A stretch of DNA of 9,208 nt from Spirochaetaceae bacterium (GTDB lineage: Bacteria; Spirochaetota; Spirochaetia; PWKH01), in assembly GCA_003557605.1 (NCBI GenBank), contig PWNW01000260.1:1-9208 (forward strand), read 5' to 3'. Of the stretch, positions 1 to 4,999 are shown one piece after another. Both the position numbers and the translations under genes were made by a program. Numbering within the stretch: the stretch's first letter is position 1; each line of letters begins with the position of its first letter. Below the pieces are notes generated by a model, which did not search any database, was not told the origin of the DNA, and saw only the letters and a list, made by a program, of their open reading frames with translations.

Positions 1-126
1 GGGAGCATAGCCAAATTTCTGGGCAACTTGCTCATCGGTAAGCTCGTCAACATAGCAAGCCCGCAGCGCCTCATAGCGTTTCTGCCAGAGGTGCTGGGGA
101 TTGGTAAAGAAAGCAGCATCGTTCAT
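1..126 (-). CDS. Transposase, N-terminal fragment (cut by left edge)
   Basis: These are the first 42 codons of a gene that leaves the window at its left edge; they read MNDAAFFTNPQHLW then QKRYEALRACYVDEL. The pattern (FF-NPQ...W-RRYEALRA..VD.L....VA..FGY.P) is the helix-turn-helix N-terminus that I recognise from a group of IS transposases common in anaerobic bacteria and archaea; the catalytic DDE part would lie outside. The ATG at 124-126 is the only start and has no Shine-Dalgarno sequence, but a consensus promoter ends six bases upstream, so the message is probably leaderless. As the 5' end of an IS gene it implies that one end of an insertion sequence lies somewhere in 163-340, though I could not find the terminal repeat because the other end is missing. 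The family is recognised by resemblance only, and other HTH proteins of mobile elements are possible. Confidence 0.6.
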   Translation of the reverse strand, partial: MNDAAFFTNPQHLWQKRYEALRACYVDELTDEQVAQKFGYAP

Positions 127-132
127 GTATAT

Positions 133-162
133 ATTATACAATATGACGCTTTGCTATGTCAA
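133..162 (-). promoter_or_regulatory. Consensus sigma-70 promoter of the transposase
   Basis: On the minus strand TTGACA (157-162) and TATAAT (133-138) are both exact consensus matches, separated by 18 bases. Only six bases separate the -10 box from the transposase ATG at 126, so the expected transcription start falls on or within a base or two of the start codon. This explains the absence of a ribosome binding site. Confidence 0.7.
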
Positions 163-465
163 TTTAAAAAAGTTAAAACTGTAATAATTTGATGATGTTT
201 CGCATATCTGAGCCGTTTTCAAGGTAGAACTGTCAAATATACTGAGAAATATGCCAAGAAACCATATCTAGAGATCTAATTATCATATTTTGTGCGTCAG
301 AAATTATAATTCTTATCTATAAAAAGCTATACAATTACAGGGATGGTACTCAAATATATATGGGATTATACGGCTAAGCAAGGATCTGGGCAAGATCAAG
401 CCTTACATTCTTATATTCGAGAAAATCGGTGTTTATCAGATATATTCAGATATGGAGAGCTGGCC
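163..465. other. AT-rich stretch without a convincing gene
   Basis: This stretch is very AT-rich and holds runs of A/T, several TATAAT-like words (for example 305-310) without matching -35 boxes, and no recognisable RNA gene. An open frame continuous with the AlbA_2 gene runs from an ATG at 343, giving MVLKYIWDYTAKQGSGQ and about 25 more residues, but that ATG lacks a ribosome binding site and the residues match nothing I know. It may hold one end of the insertion sequence whose transposase starts at 126. The extension could instead be the remnant of another coding region fused in frame. Confidence 0.5.
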
Positions 466-1008
466 ATGCGATATGAATCACTCGAATCGAAAATATTAGA
501 GTTCAAAGAGCGGCTTGATGACTATTCTCGATTACTTGAAACAGTCACAGCCTTTGCAAACACCCAAGGAGGAACAATAATTATCGGTATCAGAGACAGT
601 GATCGTCTAATTGTCGGCCTAAGTGCTGAGGAGATTGAACGCTATAGCCAAGAGATTCCTCAGATTATTGCAGATACCATATCACCGCAGATTGCTGCAG
701 ATCTGTATGAACAGCATCTTGCAGGAAAGACCTGTGTAACCATTCGAGTTTTCCCTGGTCCGCAGAAACCATATTTTCTAAAAAAGTTTGGATACCCTTC
801 AGGGGTATTTCTTCGCTTCGGAGCTCACACCAGAAAAGCTGATACGTATGCGATTGAACAGTTCACTCGAATTCGCAGCGGAATACGGTATGAACAGCAG
901 CCCTGTCCGCAAATATCATACGATGAACTCTCAAAAGAGCTGCTCGGAAATCTGTTCACTAGGCTTGACCAAAGAGAACATGGTTTTTGTTTATTAAAAA
1001 TCCTTTGA
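466..1008 (+). CDS. AlbA_2 (Schlafen-type) putative DNA-binding protein, C-terminally truncated
   Basis: The product is 180 residues from the ATG at 466, chosen because GGAGAG (454-459) lies six bases upstream and family alignments begin here; an in-frame ATG at 343 would add 41 unrelated residues. The product contains the AlbA_2/Schlafen core (COG2865 type): LEFKERL near residue 10, the conserved AFANTQGGTIIIGI near residue 30, and YLRFGAHTRKA-like residues (FLRFGAHTRKAD) near residue 120. Proteins of this group are usually 380-480 residues, with an ATPase-like region and winged helix after the AlbA_2 domain; here the frame stops soon after YDELSKELLGNLFTR. The neighbouring frames carry no continuation, so the missing half is deleted rather than frameshifted. 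Composition is AT-rich (22 G+C in 481-540), unlike the genes to the right. Such proteins often sit in mobile or defence islands as regulators or nucleases. It may be a free-standing AlbA_2 protein or a decaying remnant. Confidence 0.7.
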   Translation: MRYESLESKILEFKERLDDYSRLLETVTAFANTQGGTIIIGIRDSDRLIVGLSAEEIERYSQEIPQIIADTISPQIAADLYEQHLAGKTCVTIRVFPGPQKPYFLKKFGYPSGVFLRFGAHTRKADTYAIEQFTRIRSGIRYEQQPCPQISYDELSKELLGNLFTRLDQREHGFCLLKIL

Positions 1009-1141
1009 AATCCTGATCACCGATGCACCGTTGGGATCGGAGGACCCGTGTGATTGTGAAATACATTTCGATCCAGTTTCACTGTCCACGCTTCCTCCTT
1101 GTTCAGACAGCAGTATGGTGCATCCGGCAGCGCCGGAATAA
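998..1141 (+). pseudogene. Possible 3' remnant of an unidentified gene
   Basis: This 47-codon open frame follows an in-frame TAA at 995-997, has no suitable start, and ends with TAA at 1139-1141. It reads ILITDAPLGSEDPCDCEI near its start and MVHPAAPE at its end, a composition that looks like real protein rather than random frame, and its GC is that of the right-hand genes. I read it tentatively as the C-terminal tail of a gene whose 5' part was replaced by the AT-rich block on its left. I do not recognise the family. The opposite strand is also open here (994-1191), so coding on either strand is unproven. Confidence 0.22.
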
Positions 1142-1178
1142 AAAACGGCCATTTCCGGAACTAACCGAAAAAGGCCGT
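1139..1178 (-). terminator. Rho-independent terminator of the ABC exporter operon
   Basis: On the minus strand, ACGGCC (1173-1178) pairs with GGCCGT (1145-1150). After a T-T mismatch, TTTTCGG pairs with CCGGAAA (one G-U wobble), leaving a TTAGTT loop. A run of six T residues follows directly. It begins 36 bases after the permease stop codon. No T run follows the hairpin on the plus strand, so it works mainly for the minus strand. Confidence 0.88.
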
Positions 1179-1213
1179 GCAGAACCTGCATTTAGGTTTT
1201 ATCTGTCTCCTGT

Positions 1214-2449
1214 CTATTTGTCATGTTTTACCCAAACAGCAATCTCCTTCAGGGTAAACCGCTTGCCGGTCATCAGAATGCCGACGCGAAACACCTTTGC
1301 AGCTGCACGTACCGTCAGGGCAATGGATGCTGCAAGTACCGCAAAGCAGAGCAGCAGCTCCCAGGCCTTCGGCATGCTTACCAGCACTCGGGTAAACATC
1401 ACTACCGGAGCGGTAAGGGGGAAATATGACAGCACCAGGGCAAAGCCTGACGAGGGATTCATCACAATGGGGGATATCATAATCATCGGGATGACAAGGA
1501 ACAGGATCAGGGGCCAGGCAAGCTGTCCAAGGTTCTGCTCATCCTCAGCTGCGGCACCTAAAGCGGCATACACCGATGCATAGAGCAGGAAAGCCGCAAG
1601 AAAGAAGAGCAGCAGAAACAGCAGGGTCACTGGATTCAGGCCCGATGGAAGAGAAATATCCAGTACCGGGCCGATGACCAGAATTATCAGAAGACCTGCA
1701 GCAATCCAGAGGGCATACTGCAGCAGTCCCGCAGCGCCAATTCCCAGGATTTTCCCGAACATGATCTCCTTTGCCCGTGCTGAGGAGAGGAGAATTTCCA
1801 CGGTCTTTGAAGTTTTCTCGATAACTATAGATCTTCCGATCATCTGTCCGTAGAGCAGAATGGTCATATACAGGAGCATGACAAAGGAAACTGCCGTTAC
1901 AATAATGCTGAACATATCACGGCTTTCCTCAACCCCGGATCTGCTGAGCCGTCTGACGCTTATGCCCGGCAGTGCAGAAAGCTCCCTGATCTGCCGGGAA
2001 TCTAACCCCGCCTCCTCCATCCGAAGGGTTACAGCCATGTTTCCCAGCACCGCTCTGAGGGTCTCAAATACCGAGGCATCAGTGCCTGTTTTTGAGTAGT
2101 AGATAAACTCCTGCACCTGAACTAGATCACCGGGTATCTCAAGCAGTCCGTAGAGCTCATCGTCAAGCATCATCTGCTTCATCTGCTCAAGATCCTCTCC
2201 CGGTACGAGAGTAAACCCGGTTTCTTTCAGGCTGTCCTGAAACACCTCTATAAGCTCGGTATCCATACCCGCAATCCCGATACGGGCGTCAGAGGGGGCG
2301 CCGTCTGCTCGCTGCGCAATAAGTCCTGGAAGGACCGATACTGCCAGAATTAAAAAGGGCCCAATCACCGTGATAATAACAAATGCCTTGGTGGAGGTTA
2401 TTCCCCGAAATTCATGTCCTGCGATTACCGCAGTTCGGTTTATCTTCAT
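1214..2449 (-). CDS. ABC-2 type transporter permease, NatB-like
   Basis: This 411-residue inner-membrane protein is the membrane half of an ABC exporter (COG1668/NatB type, ABC2_membrane_3 fold). The layout is typical: one N-terminal helix (about residues 23-45), a large extracytoplasmic domain (about 46-180), then a cluster of hydrophobic helices (about 181-205, 233-260, 275-298, 308-330, 338-358, 362-385). Between the second and third helices lies the family's conserved cytoplasmic stretch, MIGRSIVIEKTSKTVEILLS, followed by KEIMFGKILG, the usual ATPase coupling region. The ATG at 2447-2449 has AGGAGG eight bases upstream (2458-2463) and overlaps the ATPase stop by four bases (ATGA), so translation is coupled. 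NatAB in Bacillus exports sodium, but this family also exports antibiotics and other compounds, so the substrate is unknown. Confidence 0.9.
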   Translation of the reverse strand: MKINRTAVIAGHEFRGITSTKAFVIITVIGPFLILAVSVLPGLIAQRADGAPSDARIGIAGMDTELIEVFQDSLKETGFTLVPGEDLEQMKQMMLDDELYGLLEIPGDLVQVQEFIYYSKTGTDASVFETLRAVLGNMAVTLRMEEAGLDSRQIRELSALPGISVRRLSRSGVEESRDMFSIIVTAVSFVMLLYMTILLYGQMIGRSIVIEKTSKTVEILLSSARAKEIMFGKILGIGAAGLLQYALWIAAGLLIILVIGPVLDISLPSGLNPVTLLFLLLFFLAAFLLYASVYAALGAAAEDEQNLGQLAWPLILFLVIPMIMISPIVMNPSSGFALVLSYFPLTAPVVMFTRVLVSMPKAWELLLCFAVLAASIALTVRAAAKVFRVGILMTGKRFTLKEIAVWVKHDK

Positions 2450-3351
2450 GACTGAGGCCTCCTTTGCCTGCCCATGAGATCAACAAAGATCCGGTGCAGA
2501 GACGGTGCAACTATTTCAAATCTCCTTACAGAAAGGTGTTTTACCAGCTCACGAAGAAGTGCATCGGTATCGGCATTGTCCTTCAGGGTAATCTCAAGAT
2601 ACTTAGGGTACCAAGCGACATCTTCAACCTGAGAAAGGGCCTGGACAAATGAGGCATCTCCTGAGTATTCAACGGTCACACATCGGTGTCCAAATCTGTC
2701 CTTGACCGAGTCAATGGGACCGCTCACCACCTCTCTGCCTCCATTGATCAGGAATATTCGGCTGCAGATCTTTTCAGCCTGCTCCATGATATGTGTGGAG
2801 AACAGCACCGTCTTTCCCTGCTTGGCCATCTCCTGCACCGCATCACGAAGCGCATCGGTGCTCACCGGGTCAAGTCCCGAGAAGGGCTCGTCGAAGAAGA
2901 GAATTTCCGGATCATGCACCACCGATGTAATAAACTGCACCTTCTGGGCCATTCCTTTGGAAAGCTCCTCCACCTTGCTGTGCTTCCAATCGGAGAGCTC
3001 AAAAAAATCAAGCCAGTAATCGATGTTTCTCTGCAGCTCATCGGCGGGTTTTCCCTTGAGCCGCCCAAGGTACAGCAGAAGGTCATTCACCCGGTTTTTC
3101 CGGTACAGTCCCCGTTCCTCCGGAAGATACCCGATACGCTGTTTATCCGCTTCACCCAAGGGTTTCCCGTCAAACAGAATGGTTCCCGAATCAGGGGCAA
3201 TAATGTTCATAATCATCCTGATGGTGGTGGTCTTACCCGCTCCATTGGGACCAAGGAGCCCGAAAATCTCTCCTTCCCGGGTCTGGAAGGAGATGCGGTC
3301 AACTGCCCTGCGTTCACCGTAGGTCTTTGTAACCTGTTTCAGTTCTATCAT
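2446..3351 (-). CDS. ABC transporter ATP-binding protein, NatA-like
   Basis: This 301-residue protein powers the adjacent permease. Visible motifs are Walker A GPNGAGKTT (residues 34-42), YLPEERGLY at the Q-loop position (75-83, usual for this exporter group), signature LSKGMAQK (130-137), Walker B ILFFDEP with catalytic E155, D-loop SGLDP (158-162) and H-loop H187. A C-terminal domain of about 100 residues, typical of YhaQ/NatA-type ATPases, ends in HRIFVDLMG. The frame is open to an ATG at 3390, but MIELKQVTKTYG from 3351 is the normal family start, and the upstream residues would lie inside the promoter. No Shine-Dalgarno sequence precedes 3351, and the predicted transcript begins only about four bases before it. 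First gene of a two-gene operon with the permease. Confidence 0.9.
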   Translation of the reverse strand: MIELKQVTKTYGERRAVDRISFQTREGEIFGLLGPNGAGKTTTIRMIMNIIAPDSGTILFDGKPLGEADKQRIGYLPEERGLYRKNRVNDLLLYLGRLKGKPADELQRNIDYWLDFFELSDWKHSKVEELSKGMAQKVQFITSVVHDPEILFFDEPFSGLDPVSTDALRDAVQEMAKQGKTVLFSTHIMEQAEKICSRIFLINGGREVVSGPIDSVKDRFGHRCVTVEYSGDASFVQALSQVEDVAWYPKYLEITLKDNADTDALLRELVKHLSVRRFEIVAPSLHRIFVDLMGRQRRPQS

Positions 3352-3361
3352 AATGAGATCT

Positions 3362-3385
3362 ATTGTTAGAAATTTTTCTAACAAT
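3362..3385. promoter_or_regulatory. Operator 1: perfect 11-bp inverted repeat over the promoter
   Basis: The arm ATTGTTAGAAA (3362-3372) and its exact reverse complement (3375-3385) are separated by two bases. Its core, TTAGAAATTTTTCTAA (3366-3381), matches operator 2 at 14 of 16 positions. It fills the -35/-10 spacer of the exporter promoter. Size and symmetry suit a dimeric winged-helix or TetR-type repressor. There is no T run in the expected place for it to be a terminator. Confidence 0.65.
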
Positions 3386-3390
3386 GTCAA
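3362..3390 (-). promoter_or_regulatory. Promoter of the ABC exporter operon
   Basis: On the minus strand, TTGACA (3385-3390, perfect -35) is followed after 17 bases by AACAAT (3362-3367, four of six matches to TATAAT). Transcription should begin near 3355, leaving about four bases before the ATPase start at 3351. The whole spacer and -10 box are covered by a palindrome, so a bound repressor would block RNA polymerase directly. Confidence 0.65.
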
Positions 3391-3398
3391 TATATAAA

Positions 3399-3414
3399 TT
3401 AGAAATAATTCTAA
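3399..3414. promoter_or_regulatory. Operator 2: second copy of the 16-bp palindrome
   Basis: TTAGAAATAATTCTAA has one mismatch to the perfect palindrome TTAGAAATATTTCTAA, as does operator 1 at a different base. Its centre (3406.5) lies 33 bp from the centre of operator 1 (3373.5), about three helical turns, so both would face the same side of DNA. It lies just upstream of the exporter -35 box and about 85 bases before the divergent dehydrogenase gene. Confidence 0.6.
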
Positions 3415-3442
3415 TACTATACCAAGATGCTTTCCCCTAGAT

Positions 3443-3471
3443 GCAATACATGTGTATATTTACCCTATACT
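3443..3471 (+). promoter_or_regulatory. Possible promoter of the dehydrogenase gene
   Basis: TATACT (3466-3471) is a good -10 box (five of six), but the element 17 bases upstream (GCAATA, 3443-3448) is a poor -35. The short palindrome ATACA-TG-TGTAT (3446-3457) lies between them. Transcription would begin near 3478, hardly ahead of the ribosome binding site. Confidence 0.3.
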
Positions 3472-3490
3472 GATTATAAGGAGCGGGTTG

Positions 3491-4333
3491 ATGAGCTTTT
3501 GCGCAGGAAAGACAGTTATGATCACCGGAGCAAATTCCGGCATCGGTTTTGAAACAGCCAGGCAGCTTGCATCGGAGGCAGGACGCATCATCATGGTCTG
3601 CAGAAGCAGGGAGCGGGGAGAAGCTGCGAAGAACATCATACTGGAAGAGCACCCCGAAGCCAGTATATCCCTGCATCTGAGCGACCTCTCTTCCCGGGCT
3701 TCCATCCTCACGCTTACCGATGAGATCAAACGGGAGTATGATTCCATCGAAGTGCTGATCAACAATGCCGGGGGAATGTTCTACCGGTACGACCACAGTG
3801 ATGACGGACTTGAATATACCTTTGCCCTGAACCACATGGGGTACTTCAGGCTCACCAAGGGGCTTCTTCCCCTGCTTGAGGCCGGAGCCCCTTCCAGGAT
3901 TATCCAGGTATCCTCGGAAGCACATCGGGCATCATCAATACGGTTTGACTCTCTCCTTGACCCCGGAACACCCTACCGGCCTTTTATCGTCTACGGCAGA
4001 TCAAAACTGGCCAATATCCTGTTTACCCGGGAAAGTGCCGTCAGATTTGCCGGTAAGGGAATCACCTCGGTATCCCTCCATCCCGGTTTTGTACATACAA
4101 ACTTCGGCGGCATCTCGGACAAACTGCTTTCTGCCAGGGTATTCAAACAATTCGCCCAATGGTTTGCAGTTCCCCCTGAAAAAGGTGCAGCCACTCCCGT
4201 GTTTCTTGCGAGAACCGATCAGCTCACTAACGGCGGGTACTACAGTTCCTGCAGGGAGCGCACCCCGTCAAGAAATGCCTTGGACACCGGGTCGGCACAG
4301 CGTCTATGGGAAATCAGCGATGAGATCGCATAA
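3491..4333 (+). CDS. Short-chain dehydrogenase/reductase, retinol-dehydrogenase-like
   Basis: This 280-residue soluble oxidoreductase of the classical SDR type has the cofactor motif TGANSGIG (residues 12-19), D65 for the adenine ring, NNAG (91-94), catalytic N114, S141/S142, Y168 and K172 (YGRSK), and HPGFVHTNF after the active site. Arginines after the second strand (CRSRERGE, 37-44) favour NADP(H), as in the RDH11-14/WWOX-like branch it resembles. The start at 3491 was chosen over an in-frame ATG at 3452 because AAGGAG (3478-3483) lies seven bases upstream and the cofactor motif then sits at the usual distance. The substrate cannot be told. It diverges from the ABC exporter operon, and its last 20 bases overlap the convergent membrane-protein gene. 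Confidence 0.88.
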   Translation: MSFCAGKTVMITGANSGIGFETARQLASEAGRIIMVCRSRERGEAAKNIILEEHPEASISLHLSDLSSRASILTLTDEIKREYDSIEVLINNAGGMFYRYDHSDDGLEYTFALNHMGYFRLTKGLLPLLEAGAPSRIIQVSSEAHRASSIRFDSLLDPGTPYRPFIVYGRSKLANILFTRESAVRFAGKGITSVSLHPGFVHTNFGGISDKLLSARVFKQFAQWFAVPPEKGAATPVFLARTDQLTNGGYYSSCRERTPSRNALDTGSAQRLWEISDEIA

Positions 4334-4880
4334 ACCGACTTCTCAGCTGAAGCAGTCCTCCTGCGGCAATGGCTGCAAAGCTCAGGGCTATGAACACCCA
4401 TTTCAGGAAGGTGAACACCCCTGCAGCTGCCGCTGCAGGAATCATCTGCTGGGGATATTGGAACATCACCAGTGATACGGTAGTATTTTCAAGGAAATCC
4501 AGCAGCACTGCAGCAGCAGGAAGAATGTTTAACAGCTTCCATGGCCTTGGAATCTGAAGTGTGCTGTACACCTGAGAGAGCATCGACACCAGAAACAGCA
4601 GATATACCGCAGGCCAGATAATATCAAAGGAGAACCGGGAGCGGATATAATATGCCCTCCCCTCCTCACCGTACTCCTCGGCTATGTCGTAGAGTTCCGA
4701 GGGAGTGTAGAAAAGAGAGGTATCGGGAGAACGCGATGACCCGGTTATCTGGGAAGACCGATCGGCTTCCTGGGGCAGTACAATCACCATGAACAGGACC
4801 ATCAGCACCGTTGCTGCCGCAGCTGTCCAGGGCTTCATCAGGTGATAACACCATGCAGAAAGGGAATACAGAACACTCAT
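4314..4880 (-). CDS. Uncharacterised four-helix integral membrane protein
   Basis: The 188-residue product has four probable membrane helices (about 18-36, 86-104, 115-140, 153-178). A soluble segment after the first contains YTPSELYDIAEEYGEEGR (58-75) followed by YYIRSRFSFDIIWP, and helix 3 carries DFLEN (128-132). These positions resemble an unnamed family that I believe recurs in spirochaetes, Chloroflexi and some Firmicutes (pattern YTPEELY...YGE.GR..YI..R...D..WP...D.LEN). Its role is unknown, and the charged DxxEN inside a helix is the striking feature. The ATG at 4878-4880 has AGGAG six bases upstream (4887-4891). The 3' end overlaps the dehydrogenase stop by 20 bases, and the gene diverges from the GGDEF gene. 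Confidence 0.75.
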   Translation of the reverse strand: MSVLYSLSAWCYHLMKPWTAAAATVLMVLFMVIVLPQEADRSSQITGSSRSPDTSLFYTPSELYDIAEEYGEEGRAYYIRSRFSFDIIWPAVYLLFLVSMLSQVYSTLQIPRPWKLLNILPAAAVLLDFLENTTVSLVMFQYPQQMIPAAAAAGVFTFLKWVFIALSFAAIAAGGLLQLRSRFMRSHR

Positions 4881-4898
4881 GATAAACTCCTGCAGAAA

Positions 4899-4904
4899 AT
4901 TATA
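4899..4904 (-). promoter_or_regulatory. -10 box of the membrane-protein gene
   Basis: An exact TATAAT lies on the minus strand, with no good -35 box at the standard distance (AGGATT at 17 bases). Transcription would begin near 4892, immediately before the ribosome binding site, giving a very short leader of about a dozen bases. Confidence 0.4.
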
Positions 4905-4936
4905 CTCTAAAAAACAGAAATAATCCTCATCAGCAA

Positions 4937-4965
4937 TTGCCTATTCCCATGACCTCTGGTATGTT
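4937..4965 (+). promoter_or_regulatory. Probable promoter of the GGDEF gene
   Basis: TTGCCT (4937-4942) and TATGTT (4960-4965) each match four of six consensus bases, with an ideal 17-base spacer. Initiation near 4972 would give a leader of about 28 bases holding the ribosome binding site at 4991. The upstream in-frame ATGs at 4937-4961 would then be untranscribed or within the promoter, which supports the start at 5000. Confidence 0.4.
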
Positions 4966-4999
4966 TTTTTTAAAAGTTTGTGCATACCCTGGAGCGGTT

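Noticed and set aside
127..340. Terminal inverted repeat of the insertion sequence
   Set aside because: Only one end of the element is in the window, so no repeat can be matched; local A/T symmetry alone is not evidence.
994..1191. 65-codon minus-strand frame downstream of the exporter operon
   Set aside because: It overlaps the operon terminator hairpin, so it would be cut by termination, and it lacks a ribosome binding site.
1023..1583. 186-codon open frame on the plus strand opposite the permease gene
   Set aside because: It spans the terminator and the antisense of a clearly coding ABC permease, is rich in R/P/S residues typical of a shadow frame, and has no ribosome binding site.
2686..3369. 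227-codon open frame antisense to the ATPase gene
   Set aside because: It runs the length of a well-supported ABC ATPase on the other strand and shows no domain pattern.
3362..3385. Reading the palindrome as a Rex (redox repressor) site
   Set aside because: TTGTTA and TAACAA are present, but Rex sites have a four-base centre, giving 18 bp; here the distance is longer, and the second copy lacks the outer TTG/CAA.
3437..3925. 162-codon open frame antisense to the dehydrogenase
   Set aside because: The opposite strand carries all SDR motifs; this frame has none and no convincing start.
4937..4999. Longer N-terminus of the diguanylate cyclase from the ATGs at 4937, 4949 or 4961
   Set aside because: None has a ribosome binding site, and they fall in or before a candidate promoter; the ATG at 5000 has GGAG at the right distance and begins the first membrane helix.
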